NCBI GenBank assembly: GCA_016508695.1
Contig: VNKQ01000015.1
Span: 620,001 to 684,000, forward strand
From: Hyphodiscus hymeniophilus
Taxonomy: Eukaryota; Ascomycota; Leotiomycetes; Helotiales; Hyphodiscaceae
DNA: 64,000 nucleotides
Reading direction: 5' to 3'
Shown one piece after another: positions 42,980 through 55,028 of this stretch (position 1 is its first letter; every line of letters begins with the position of its first letter). The position numbers were made by a program, and so were the translations under genes. The notes beneath the pieces are model-generated. The model saw nothing but the letters and a program-made list of their open reading frames with translations, did no database searches and was not told the DNA's origin.

Positions 42980-44574
42980 GCTGGGTTGAGGTAATCAAAA
43001 GTGGAGTTTCATTTAGAGCTGGATGAATTCGCTGATGGAATACTGACTGCCATGATCTCTGGGTACTGAGTAGTCTATCACGATATGGCGTATCATGACC
43101 GAGCATTTCACTTCTTCACTCTGGTTATCCGTGTATGCTGTCTTATCCGTTTCCCTCTCTGCGAGTTCCTTAAAGTCCGAGCCCGACTGGTGACGCAGCG
43201 ACAGAAGTTACGAAACCCTTTGATTTGATGTTATCCGACGGGATAATATTTGTGTCTAAACTCCACGACCTTCCTGTTATAAAATCCAATGAAGCCAGAT
43301 GATTTTAAAGTCACGTAGGGCAACACTCACTCACTCGACCTAAGGTAGGTATGTTCATCCCCCAACACTTTCTCTGCTGAGGATAATGACATTGTTGTTG
43401 ATGATGATGAAGATTGTGATGAGATAGTGCTGTTTGTGATACAAATCGCAACACCATGGACAGAGAATAAGTTCAATCTTTATCTTGGAGCCTCGCAAGT
43501 GCTTTGCGGATTTACCTGCCGTCTTTCTTTCCAAAATTGTATCGACAAGTTGACTTGCCATTGGAATTGAAATTTATCGCATGCCTATGGACATGGTGTT
43601 TTCTGCGTAATAACTTTGCAGACATGAGGCCTGGGAGTGCGGTTTCGGTGAAATCCCACACCATGCGCCTTCCCATCCATGTGTTACATCCAAGCTTCAG
43701 CACGTTGCAAGCTTGTCTTGCCATTTATAAGCTGTACTACCCAGCTGACCAGCCTATCAATTTTTTATATCCAGAGACGTACCTGGATTCAGATCAGCAA
43801 TCAAAGACACTTGGCCCTACGTATCGTTGCGAGACATATGTACACAGTCTATTGCGATCACCAGATTAGCTGTGACCTCCACGTGTGACAAAAAACCTAA
43901 AACGGTGGAGTTGGCGCACCTCGACCGGATCCCAAGTCGAGGTAGTACTGATTATACAATGCTCCTTATGCCAAGTTATGCATTGTGATGTTTGGTGGGG
44001 AATCCATATTTCTGGGCACTGCCGTTTTTCCGAAAGGCAAGTTTGAGGAATATATTCTTCAATAATAACATCTTGACGGGGTTCCAAGGACAACTACCTC
44101 ATAACACAAGTGGCAGAGCTCGTACAACGCCGCCTAGTTCCCGAAATTAGTTCACGTATCATTAGATGCACCTTCGTGCAACATCATCTTCACTTATCAA
44201 GGTCTGTTGTATTCCCCTCTTACCGATCTACCTTTGGGACACACGTTTCGACAATCCTTACTGGAGTGATTGAAGCGGTCTGAAACCATGGATAATTACA
44301 ATGCCCTTTGCTTCGGACCGCCCTCCAGCTCAACTCCTTTTCTGCCAAGTATGCAGCCCTTAGTTGAACGCAGACCTTGTCGCATATCATGAGAAGCAAT
44401 TTGAAGCATCGGTTTCACAATACTTATGAGACCAAGTTGGAAAGGATCGCTTGACATACCTCGCACAAGATGGAGTCTATAATAAAGCCCAAATATCTGG
44501 TTTCATTGTTCTCATTACCACTCGTGTCCCTCTACCATAATTAAATCATCCCTAAGTCTCACCCGCTCAGAAAT
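42980..44574. other. 1.6-kb gene-poor interval
   Basis: No supportable gene. The plus-strand frame at 43504-43869 opens only at a TTG and has a vague FPKLYRQVDLPLELKF segment recalling the start of fungal 2EXR/F-box-like proteins, too weak to call. GAT/GTT-rich microsatellite-like sequence lies near 43390-43425. Confidence 0.35.
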
Positions 44575-46331
44575 ATGGGCTTCCATCATACTCTTTTTGC
44601 CGTGCTACGTACCTTTCTACTCTTCGGCCACTCAATCTCTCTGCCAAGCAGCAAAGGAAATCTGACACAACCCACTGTCTGTCTTGGAGGTCCTAACGAT
44701 GTTACTTTCAAGGGCATCTCAACGGATTGCGTGGAGTCCTTCCTTAATATACGTTTCGGCCAGGACACGAGCGGCCCAAACCGCTTTGCACATCCAAAGC
44801 CCTACTCTTATCCCTCGGGGTCTATTGTCGATGCAAGTCGCGCTGGGCAGCATGCCCGCAGCAGAAAGTCCCAGTTCCCGGCTTTCCCCTTTTCGACAAT
44901 GTCACGAACGTCTCCGAAGACTGTCTTACTTTGAGAATCGACAGGCCCGCCCATACGTCAGCTTCAGCCAAATTGCCTGTCATGGTCTATATCTTCGGTG
45001 GAGGCTTTGCAATAGGCCAGATATACGATTCAGCATATGACCCCAGCATGTTGGTATCTGGAGCCTCTGAGGATGGCCACCCAGTCATCTATGTCGGAAT
45101 GAACTACCGTGTTGGTTTCTTTGGCTTCGCTTCATCGACAGAACTCAACGCTACGGATTCTTTGAACGCGGGACTTCTAGATCAACGATTGGCACTCGAA
45201 TGGGTTCAGCAACACATATCGGCCTTCGGCGGAGATCCCGAAAATGTCACGATCTTCGGAGAGAGTGTCGGCGCAACATCAGTTGGATTTCAAATGACTG
45301 CATATGGAGGCGAAATCTCCAAACCCCTCTTCCAGAAAGCAATCATGCAGTCTGGCGCTCCTACAGCTGATATAGGTACCACAAGCAATTCCTCTACCGT
45401 ACATACGAGCGAGCTGGCTGGATTGGTGAACTGTACACTCGCGACCAGCGCTGAGGAACTCGCTTGTCTACGCAGCATACCACTCTCGACCCTCCTCCCC
45501 ATTGTCATCGAGTACCAGTTGAGTGTCAATCCATTCAGTGGCTTTGATGCCTTCATCCCAGTGGCTCCGTCGACTTTTATCCCCGACAGTACCTCAAACC
45601 TTCTGGCTTCTGGGAGATTTGTCCCCAACATCGACATCATGACCGGCTGGAACGAAAACGACGGGTCTCTTTTCGCATCAACGTCTCTGACATCGGATTC
45701 AGACGTGGCACATTCATTGGCATCTGAATTTCCAGGGCTTTCAGAACAGTCTATCCAGAACGCCCTTGCTCTCTACCCAGCATCAGCCTTCCCCAACGAC
45801 CTCGCAATTAACGTCACATCGCAGTATTTCCGTGCGAGTCAAATGACGCGTGACTACGAGTTTACTTGTCCAAGTGTTCTCATGGTACAAGCCAACGCGA
45901 GAAAGTCTGGAAGCACTTCTAACTATTTCTTCGTCTTGAACCAGACCGTGTTTGCCACAATGTATGCGGAAGAGGGCGCGTCCTACTGGGCAGTCTCGCA
46001 TTTCAGCGATATCCCATATGTCTTCAACCAGGCTGCGACTCATTATGGCAAAGTTTCCACGGCCTCTGACCTTAAGCTTTCGGCTGAGATGAGCAGTAGT
46101 TGGGCTTCTTTTGCCACATACGGAAACCCATCGAAAGGGCGTGGAACTCTCCCAGACTGGTTGGATGCTGTGACAGGTTCAGATGGTGGGAATGAGTATG
46201 GCGTGCTCGTTGTTGGAGGGCCAGATGATGGAATGAGGAACATTGGTACTTCTGAGACTGATTACGAGAATCTCGCTACGAGATGTGCTTTCTGGAACTC
46301 ACCAGATATCCTTGCGCAAACCGGATTGTAG
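44575..46331 (+). CDS. secreted type-B carboxylesterase/lipase, one-base frame break
   Basis: Single exon; 585 aa if one missing base is allowed for. It hydrolyses carboxylic esters; fungal relatives include lipases, cholinesterase-like and mycotoxin-degrading esterases. Signal peptide MGFHHTLFAVLRTFLLFGHS. The frame breaks at GGG 44845-44847: IVDASRAG must shift to ACPQQKVPVPGFPLF. Then come SEDCLTLRI, the oxyanion loop VMVYIFGGGFAIGQ, GLLDQRLALEWVQQHISAFGG, the nucleophile FGESVGATS and HFSDIPYVFNQA with the C-terminal histidine region. Many N-glycosylation sequons. Except for the break nothing looks decayed. Confidence 0.87.
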
Positions 46332-47125
46332 ATTAGATTCGCAAGAGGTGCAAAACAGGAGCTGACTTCAGTCTTCTTGGAATCCGGAGAAAGTTGAAAA
46401 TGTCTTCTTTACCGAAATCCTAAGAATTTGAATGCTGTCATGGCCACCTCACAACACTGACAAGATATTCACAACTAAGCTCGAAAAGCTGAGAAAGGGG
46501 GTTTGCCATCCCTTCCTTGGTACCGCATCGAAGGGGAACATTTGCTTCACTGCTCTAGATTACGTCGAGCCGCCTCCATTCTTCCATCTAACCGTTAGCA
46601 AGTGCTGCCAGCGTAGTAGTCACATTTTTAGCGTGACTTTGAAAGAGAAATTCCGCATGTTGGTACGTTATACATGGTGGAGCAGCCTGCGCAATATGGA
46701 GAGCTTGGCCATTAGAATACTAGTCTGCGTAAATTCAGGCTTGGTGATAGTCGAAAATCAAGTAGCTAGTAACAGTGGAGGTGACCTTTGTAGCACCCTT
46801 GTACTTTGTGTCCGGAGGTTGGTATCTGAGACACTGGTAAGATTCGGGTGTTGAAGGCACATATACTCACGTGATCTAACAGAAGTGTTGAAAAGCTGGG
46901 TTGTAGGGTTGGTGAGGTGCGATAACCACCTCGATACAAGCACAATTACTTACCTTTCTGTATCATTGTTGTGGTAGCCAGAGCGGATGTCGCTGACTGC
47001 ATGCAGGTGGCAACTAATACTGTATCTGCATACCTTCGATACGGGATTAGAAACGAAACTGAATATCTAGTCAAATATGAGTTATTGAAATAAGTGTCGA
47101 TAAGAACGAAACTTGCACCGACCTT
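46332..47125. other. intergenic region, convergent genes
   Basis: About 800 bp between the stops of the carboxylesterase and the second Zn2Cys6 gene. Short frames only; a CACGTGA site lies near 46870. It presumably holds terminators. Confidence 0.35.
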
Positions 47126-49686
47126 TCATAAGTTGTTCTCCATGTTAAACCAATCCAACCAGTCCAACCCCGTCCTTTCATCAATCTGCATATTCGGCAC
47201 AAACATACCCAACTCTTCACCAGCATCATTGATGGCCTGAACGATCTGATTGTCTGACATAGCAGAGAACTGCAACAATTGTGCCATTTCTGAATCCTCT
47301 TGGCCGTTCGCTTGGTTGGTCCATGAAGGAGCTTGCGTCTGGGGCGGCGCTGCCGCGAGATGTGACTGGTGGTCATCCAATGGCTTATTTCCCCGTGACG
47401 GTGGATCGGACAGCACTGAGTTCCTGATCACTTCCCGCAAATGCCGCCCATACAATGCCGCTGTCCCGTTTCGGTGAGGTGGGTTTGCACCGATTCTTTC
47501 TAGGACATCTGATGTTTCCATTATGAGGATTCGAATACTTGGTGCAAGACTTGAGTTCGTTCCTTCGCCCATTGTGGTAAGTTGGATGCTTAACATGGCA
47601 GCAAATGATATCATGATTGCTTGAAACTCTTAGTACAGAATCCGAAAAGAGGGTGAGCGGCTTTACCAGTATTATTGGGCATAGATTTCAATCGATTTTC
47701 TCCTTGAACAGATGCCCGCATGACATTCAACGCGGAAGATAGTCCGGCTGCTCGGAAGAATTGCTTCACTTCCATGGGTGCAGTTGGGTGATTGATCACG
47801 CTACTGTAGATGGAAAGTCTACCATGAGTGACTAGGATCTCAACGTATGGAGGAATGGAGCTTTCTGTTCACCAGTTGAGCAGGCATGAATTTTAAGGGT
47901 TTCGAGATACTCACCCGTGTTCCCACCAATGGCAAAGACCCAATTTCCATACCACTCATTGAAGAAATCATCAACCATTTCTTGAAGTTCAGATGCAGTA
48001 ACTGCTTGGTTAGAGTCACATGTTTCCTTGACATGTAGAATGACCCTAGCCTAAGAGAGTCAGGTTCTGTGCGTTCGAAGGTCTAATACTATGATGGTGG
48101 CATACCAGATCTCTCCTCAGAACTGTTGATGAGATTATAGAGCTGTCCCACACATCTGAGACGTCCGACTTATGCCAGTCATCACAAGTTTCAATCAGGG
48201 AGGTGAGAGGTACAGTAAAGGTCCTACCGCGGGCCAGACATACTCTGAAAGTTACATATCAGCATCCAACGGCAGATGCAAAAGACGGAGTCGGAAATAC
48301 CCTCGATCAAGTACAAAGAGTGCAAGCCATACTCTCTCCCTGGATCTCAATAATCTTCTCCCAAAAGTTGACACTGGGTCCACCTCGGAAAATCCATCCA
48401 AATCTAGTGCTTTCCTTGCAGTAATACAGTCGGACTTGGCGGTCCCTCGAGGCATGTTAGCAAGAATTTCGCCAGGTCGCAGAACCATTTTGTTCAAGGA
48501 GACATCCATCGCGATTGTCAACGCCATTGCCATGTAAGAACAGGTTTCATCATCTGACCAATGGCTTCCAGGTGACATCCAAGGAATGTTCAGCATGAAC
48601 GCGAGTACAATTTCGATTGACCGACTCCGATTGGCGATCACGTGTCGAGCGAGAAATTTGCAATGTACTGAAAGCCGTTTCGAAATAGCTGCTGTTGTCG
48701 GGAGGAACAGTGCAGAACCTGCCATGATGGAAGTGAAAAGGAATGCTGATCGACTTCGGACATAATTTGGAGTGTGGAGGAACGGATCAAGTCCCCAGCG
48801 TGTGTGGGAGAGATTTTGATAGAAACTTGTCGGTTAGTAATTCGGACCAGCAGCTCTGGGAGAATTGACGTACTAATTGAAAAGCATATCTGTTTCTTCG
48901 ATAGTTACAAGACCCAAGTTGATTGGATCTATATCCGCTCCAATGTCAAGACTAGGGCGAAATGCGCCAAAGAAGGTTTGCAAATCGTAGTCTCTACCAA
49001 ACTCCGTCCGAGGTAACTGAGTGACCGAAGACAAAATACTGGTAGCGTAAGGTGCATGACCAGATGGCACCGAAAGGTCGGAAGCCCTGGCCAATAACTG
49101 CAGGGGGTTTTCTGCGTCATCAACAGCGAAGTGATCATTTTCATCAGAGACTTTCTGGCTAGTCATACCAACCTCGGGCAAGGCATTGACTGCTGGCTGG
49201 TCATGATGGATCCACGGAAGTTGTCGTTTTTCGCGAGGTGGGTGGATTTGATGTGGCGATTGAGAGTCCCTTGAGACAGATCTACGAACCAGGACCTGAG
49301 CTTCAGTGAGCAGACTTTGGAGATGCATGGTCTGCTGATCAGCCTCTGACGGGCTGCCATGGGTCTTAGATTTCTTCAGAGCTTGCTCGATACGATGCAC
49401 CGCTTTATCTAAGCCGTCGCGTTTACTAATACGCACGTAAATCAGTATGCGAATCAGAATTGCAAAGCAAACCTTACTTCTTGATGCCTTTCTTCCTTCC
49501 AACGCGATACTCGGGGATAATGCATTCTGATCCTGTTTGTGAGCAGCGCTTACATATGATGTCTCCTGGATCTCGAAGGCAACGGGTTTTGCTCCGTCTA
49601 CAGCTTAAGCAAGCTGCTTGCTTCACGATATCATGGGTCGTGTGGTTTTCTGTTGTGTTTGAGCTGGATGGCGATATGTCGTCCAT
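47126..49686 (-). CDS. Zn2Cys6 transcription factor, seven exons
   Basis: Exons 49686-49478, 49425-48874, 48825-48301, 48244-48106, 48050-47915, 47864-47667 and 47619-47126; 750 aa, all GT-AG. The zinc cluster C26-x2-C29-x6-C36-x8-C45-x2-C48-x6-C55 is followed by a basic linker (RVGRKKGIKKNKRDG) and a helical dimerisation-type stretch. The middle region shows the fungal TF pattern MLFNYFYQNLSHTRWGLDPF, LHTPNYVRSRSAFLFTSIM and RERVWLALFVLDRGVCLARG. The acidic C-terminus, ERTGLDWLDWFNMENNL, may be an activation domain. The start ATG at 49686 precedes the cluster; the TTG upstream was not used. It lies next to the mitochondrial carrier and SCOT, so it may control acid metabolism genes (inference). 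Confidence 0.9.
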
Positions 49687-50163
49687 GATCACCAAAGGAG
49701 CACGGGGGGTTGGTCTCTCCTCGCGTGACGGGCCCCCGGATTATGATGTGGGGAGAGGAGACGCCACGTGGGCATGAATCAAGTTCAACATCGGGCTGAT
49801 GGCGAAATGGGGATCAATGGCTCGCAGGATGATATATATGATTGGTGTCGTCGGAGAAGAAGAAGATGCGGAGGTCGAGGGAATGTTGGTAAAGTTCCGC
49901 CGAGCTAAATTTATTACCGGTGTTTCCTTATGATTGCTTAAAGCAGCACGGATCTCTCCCTCGACTCAATTTTCGGTTATTTCCATCACTCATACTTTCT
50001 TTTCACAGTCAAAGTGACAGATCTTGCGAGTTGTATATCATTGACCTATGAATTTCCAAGAGCTACGCTCCTACCAATCTCTTGGGTGTCTCTGATTCAG
50101 TCAACCATCTTCTCTAGCCATCGAGGGTATCATCTATTATCTTCATTTTCATTCTAAGCCGGT
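49687..50163. promoter_or_regulatory. upstream region of second Zn2Cys6 gene
   Basis: 477 bp between two minus-strand genes. CACGTG is present near 49767 within ACGCCACGTGGG. No gene is seen. Confidence 0.4.
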
Positions 50164-51378
50164 CTAAAGTGTGCTGACGCCAAACAGCCGCTGGAGCTGC
50201 TCCATGAATATGAACATTAGTATAGTGTTAGGGCTTTATTTTGTCAACTCAGCACAGCAAAAGATCTTTAGAAGCACTCACGCAAGTCTCAGCCAAGCTG
50301 GCGTCCAACCCTTCATCAGAAACCCTGGCCCTTCGGTCTTGATTGATTCGGTGAAGATCTTCATAATTCCCTAAGACAGAGTCAGTTGTACTCAATACTG
50401 TCTCGCTCTCTGCTAAGGTACCTTTGATGTCCCATTTGCGCTCTGCAATCTGCTTTTCAAGACGTCCGCGGGCGCGCACACTGTTGTGGCGACCGTCCCA
50501 GCCATCAATGAGGCAATGATATGCGTTGGGATACCATCTTTCAGCGGTATGATTTTGTTTGACAGCAGTCGAGTTTTCGAAGTTGAATACACGGCGATTT
50601 GAGAAACATCTCCAGCACGTCAGCGCATTTTCTCTGATCCAGAAGTTCAACTCACTCATGAGAACACTTCTGATGATGTTGGGTCCCAGCCCCTTGTAGA
50701 ACGCCCTCAACCCTTCCTCCTGTCCTATTCTGACCATCCCCACAAGTGCGTTCGGATATCGATATTTTTCTCCCACTGGCTTTACACCATCCGCACACAT
50801 TCGTACAAGGACGACTTCGGTCGGATTTCCAAGCATCCCTGCTGCACCTCCTGCGACACCTGCACATGCGATTGTGGACATTGATGAGAGCTTGCCTCCT
50901 GATGCTTGTTTTACTCTCTGTGCAAGAGTGTTGTACAGAGCAAAGCGGGCGGTAGAATAGGTCGTTTGTCGCAGAATCGAAGCCGAGAGGCCGGACCATA
51001 AAGATTTTACGCCTGTCACAAAAGTTAGCAACTTTCAATCTCTCTTTGCTTTTGGGACTTGCCATCATGTATTGCAAATGCGTATAGTGCTCTGAGCATG
51101 GGTTGCTTGGAGGATTGAACCTGCATACAGCTAGTGGGAGACTTTGTTAGGAAGTTGAAAACCCTCAAATGTAGGGCGCTCACTATTTCGTTCGATCTAA
51201 AGGATGTGCTTTTACATTACATCAGTCCAAAAGTTTCTTACTCGGGAGGAAAATCTACTCACTAAAGCAAGCTGCCATAGAAGCCGATGCGCCTCTTCAG
51301 AAACGTCAGTATATCATCTCTCTCACAGCATGAATACGGAATATACCCAAGCCAAAATGGCTGCTGTGCCTTCGCCAT
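50164..51378 (-). CDS. mitochondrial dicarboxylate-type carrier
   Basis: Eight exons: 51378-51347, 51294-51263, 51208-51184, 51130-51063, 51012-50656, 50609-50422, 50370-50282 and 50233-50164; 286 aa. Inner-membrane carrier resembling Dic1. Three carrier repeats are seen: PFWLGGGASASMAACFTHPLD, AGMLGNPTEVVLVRM and ATTVCAPADVLKSRL. Each has the Px[DE] signature, although the second is NPTEVV and the first continues RTKYCMQVQ. The C-terminus PNTILMFIFMEQLQRLF is typical. Intron 4 (51062-51013) has a GCAAGT donor. Exon 3 is only 25 nt. It would exchange succinate/malate/phosphate; that role is by family. Head-to-head with SCOT. Confidence 0.88.
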
Positions 51379-51757
51379 TTTGCAACAATCCCAAAACAAC
51401 GACGTGAGAAATACACTTCCTCTTTGTTTACCATATATCAGTTGATGCATGGAATGTCCTATCTCTAAGAACCACATGCTACTCAATTTCCCATCGGACG
51501 CACAAAAATGGCCGAACCTATGCGGATAAAGAATCAAGCACGCACCGGTTACAATACTCGCACGGATCCACCGGACCGTAAAAAAATGCCCGAATTTGCC
51601 GTTCTCACCTTCACCGCCACGGCAGAATCATCCATCGGGAATAAACGCGGATTCGAAACCACCAATTTGCACGTCATCAACTTTTAAATATCTCCATATT
51701 CACCGCCGTACTCTCTTTCCACTTCCAATTTCGTTCCAAGAAACCGAAATCTCTATC
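51379..51757. promoter_or_regulatory. divergent promoter, carrier / SCOT
   Basis: 379 bp between the divergent start codons of two mitochondrial proteins. An AT-rich TTTTAAATATC segment near 51682 is a TATA-like candidate for SCOT. No operator was identified. Confidence 0.4.
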
Positions 51758-53664
51758 ATGGCGACAAGGAGAATACCTGCCCTGCTCCTTCCCAGTTCAC
51801 CTCGCAATGCCTTCATCACCCCCTCACGCTTTCCACGGCGCTTAGCCCCACTTGCACGCCAATTCACCACCACAGAATTAAGGAAGGAACAACAGAAAGC
51901 AAACACAAGTGCGAAACGTGATCCAGCGCCGAAAATCGTACGGGGGCAGAGTAAATTGTATAAGGATGCCGATGCAGCGGTTGCGGATCTGAAAAGTGGG
52001 AGCACGATTCTCAGTGCTGGGTTTGGACTTTGTGGAACTGCTGGTAAGATATCCTTAGCACTTCCATCATAGAAATACTATACTTTAAAATTCAATTACT
52101 ATGGGCGAAAGATTGAAAGTGCTAATCAAACCCTCCTTGGATATAGAGACCATTATCGCTGCAATAACCCGCCGAGGAGCATCAAGTCTCAATAACCTAA
52201 CAGCAGTATCGAATAATGCAGGTACAGCAAGGGGAGGTGGCCTCTCACCACTTGTGGACTCAGGTCAGATCTCTCGCCTCACACTCTCATTCCTTGGAAA
52301 CAACAAATCGGTCGAGAAAAAATACCTGTCTGGCGACATCGCGGTTGAGCTATGTCCGCAAGGGACTATTGCGGAGAGGATACGTGCTGCCGGAGCGGGA
52401 ATACCAGCCTTTTTTACTCCTACGGGCATTAGTAAGTACTCATCCATTGAATCGCGGTGAGGTTTGGGTTTGAAATTGGGAAGTGTTCTAACGTATGCTC
52501 TACGTAGATACATTTGTCCAAACTGGCGAAATCCCCGTCCGGTTCGGCCCTTCCGCCAAAGGTGAGCCACTCAAAGTCCTCGAAGCAGGCAAGGCTCGCG
52601 AAACCCGTGAATTCAACGGGAAGACCTACTCTATGGAACACGCACTCCCCGGCGACGTCGCCATCCTTCGAGCATGGAAGGTCGACGAAGAAGGAAACTG
52701 CCAATTCCGTTACACAACAAAAGCATTCGGGCCGATCATGGCAAAGGCGGCGAAAGTTACCATCGTAGAAGCGGAAAATATCGTGCCTGTGGGCGAGATT
52801 CCTGTTGATCAGGTGCACTTGCAGGGTATTTATGTAGATCGGATCGTACCCGCAACCGTGGAACCGGTGATTGAAATTCGGAAGGTCAGGGAGAGTGAAT
52901 CTGGTTCTGGGGGTAGTGGAAATGGAGAGAAGAAATCCGATGCTCTTGTGAGGAGGGAGCGGATTGCGAAGAGGACGAGTAAGGAGTTAAAACATGGGTA
53001 TTACGTCAATCTTGGGGTTGGCATCCCCACGCTGGCTCCTTCGTTCTTGGATCCGGAGACGAAGGTCTGGATCCAGTCGGAGAATGGATTATTGGGTATG
53101 GGAGCCTATCCCACAGAAGATGAAATCGATGGGTATGTCTCAATCTCTATCCTTATCTTTCCACACCGCCACTGTACTAACAAACAAAGCGATCTCGTCA
53201 ACGCCGGCAAGGAAACAGTAACTGTAATCCCCGGCGGCTCGACCTTCGACTCGGCCGAATCCTTCGCCATGATTCGAGGCGGTCACGTTGACGTCTCGGT
53301 CCTAGGAGCGCTCCAAGTGTCCGCAGCAGGCGATCTCGCCAACTACATGATTCCGGGCAAGGTCATGAAAGGGATGGGGGGAGCCATGGATTTGGTCGGG
53401 AATCCTGACCAGACGAAAATCGTGGTCTCGACGGATCATGTGGCCAAGGATGGCAGCCCGAAGATCGTGCAGGTGTGCGATTTGCCGTTGACTGGAGCGA
53501 GAGTGGTTAGTACGATTATCACGGATCTGTGTGTGTTTGAGGTCGATAGGAAGAAGGGGGCTTTGACGCTTACGGAGCTGGCAGACGGCGTCACAGTAGA
53601 AGACGTTAGGTCGAAGACGGCGGCGGAGTTTGAGGTTGCTGATAATGTTAAGAATATGGAGTAA
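51758..53664 (+). CDS. succinyl-CoA:3-ketoacid CoA-transferase (mitochondrial)
   Basis: Exons 51758-52043, 52147-52431, 52508-53132 and 53190-53664; 556 aa. It moves CoA from succinyl-CoA to a 3-keto or other short-chain acid, in mitochondria. Seen: an Arg-rich presequence (MATRRIPALLLPSSPRNAF), subunit A block GSTILSAGFGLCGTAETII, the GTARGGGLSPLVDSGQI loop, PTGINTFVQTGEIP, then a Ser/Gly linker and subunit B with NLGVGIPTLAP and the active-site glutamate in IQSENGLLGMG. The last intron (57 bp) keeps the frame open, so an unspliced form would add 19 residues. Head-to-head with the dicarboxylate-type carrier. Confidence 0.92.
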
Positions 53665-53829
53665 ACATTTAACGCGGTAATTGTATATAGCTAGAATATA
53701 AATTCAATATTTAACACTGCATGTCAATGGCTTAGAAGTTAGATACCAATTCCCATTCTAACACATAGAAATCCACTCATGTTCAATATGTGAAAGTTTT
53801 ATCTGTACAATCTATCTACATCTAACAAA

Positions 53830-55028
53830 CTACAGCTTAGCCTTTTCCATCCCCGGCGCGAAACTACTCCTCCCCTCCCCCAAGCACTCAACAATAGAAT
53901 CCACACTCTCCAACAACCAAACGTTGCCCTCATCACTCGCTAACCATTTCCCTTTCTCCCCCTCAAACTCCTCCTTGAACTCTCCCTTCCCCTCCCAGGT
54001 CCCATCCTCAAACGCCTTCCTGAGTCCAAACACATGACTCGTGACTTGTGGACCGACTCCTGTCTGCGCTCTCCTGAACAGAATAGCGATGATTAGTCAA
54101 TGATCTGGATTTCAGTAAAGAGCGCCTAAGAAGTGTGCTCAAGAAAGCTGGCTCAACAGTACTACTCCGAGCCAGCCGAGAGCCAAAATATGGGCGAAGA
54201 GATACTCACAAGCAAGCAACGGCAAGAATACTCATCAGCACCCTCCCCACCTTCGCACCGCTCGCGTGGCCGAGCTCCTCGGGGTCGGTGAATAGGCCGC
54301 CGTACTCGTGGTTCACGATGAAGACGGGGAGGTCGGGGTGTGATTCGGCCAGTTTGTCGAATAGCTTCTTGTCGAAGGGCCGGTAGATGGAGGACCAGAG
54401 AGCGGCGCCGCGCTGGAGGATTGCGTTTATGTTCTGGGGGGTAGATGCTCTGTTTCTGTTAGGAGGGCTTTGGGATGGGATGGGTTGAGATCTGACTCGG
54501 TGAGCGATAGGGGCCAGAAATCCGAACAGACTTACCGAGTGGGTTTCGTGGATAGTAAAGAGATAATCTCGCTGGGCAGACTGGCGCGGAAAGCTCCTAG
54601 ACAGTTGATTGTCCTGGGTACCTGTCACATGATTAGTTCCAAGGCCATTTTGAAGTACGATTAAGGAGGGACATACGCCATTGAGTCCTATACACTTCAA
54701 TCCCACCTCTCTCATGAGTTCGGCTGTGTGTACAGCTTCGGCTATGTCTTTCGACTTTGTCGCCAGATTATATAACTCCGTTAAGGATTCGGGAGAATTC
54801 ATCGTCATCGTCGCCGCTGTCTTTCCGAGCGTCAGCAAGGGTTCACAGAGACTGAGAATAAAGACCCACGGATATAGTCAACCATGAATCTCGTCCGACA
54901 TTCTTACTATTCGCTTCCTGTCTCAATCGCTCGTACACCGACCGGATTCGCGGTGATGCTGGTAACGTATTCGGACGAGCAAAAGGGGCGCTGATGAGCG
55001 CTTTCAGGGTGGGTGAGAGTTTGGACAT
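53830..55028 (-). CDS. AhpD-like / carboxymuconolactone-decarboxylase-fold protein
   Basis: Exons 55028-54870, 54820-54677, 54621-54536, 54455-54210 and 54073-53830; 292 aa, all joins in frame. It resembles uncharacterised fungal AhpD-like proteins. Blocks: RDSWLTISTAATMTMNSPES, AELMREVGLKCIGLNGVPRT, RGAALWSSIYRPFDKKLFDK, PDLPVFIVNHEYGGLFTDP, VGRVLMSILAVACLRAQTG, VTSHVFGLRKAFEDGTW and the C-terminal FAPGMEKAKL. The fold hosts peroxidase-like or decarboxylase activities, but the CxxC of AhpD is not seen, so catalysis is open. A mitochondrial role is suspected from the basic N-terminus (weak). The first intron has an unusual GTGGGT donor. Confidence 0.82.

Noticed and set aside
43504..43869. 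121-codon plus-strand frame with LPLELKF
   Set aside because: Opens at a TTG, resembles the 2EXR start only over a few residues, and has no clear downstream exon.
52044..52146. ATG at 52101 as a separate start in SCOT
   Set aside because: It lies inside intron 1; splicing 52043 to 52147 restores GTAETIIAAITRRGASS, the CoA-transferase sequence.
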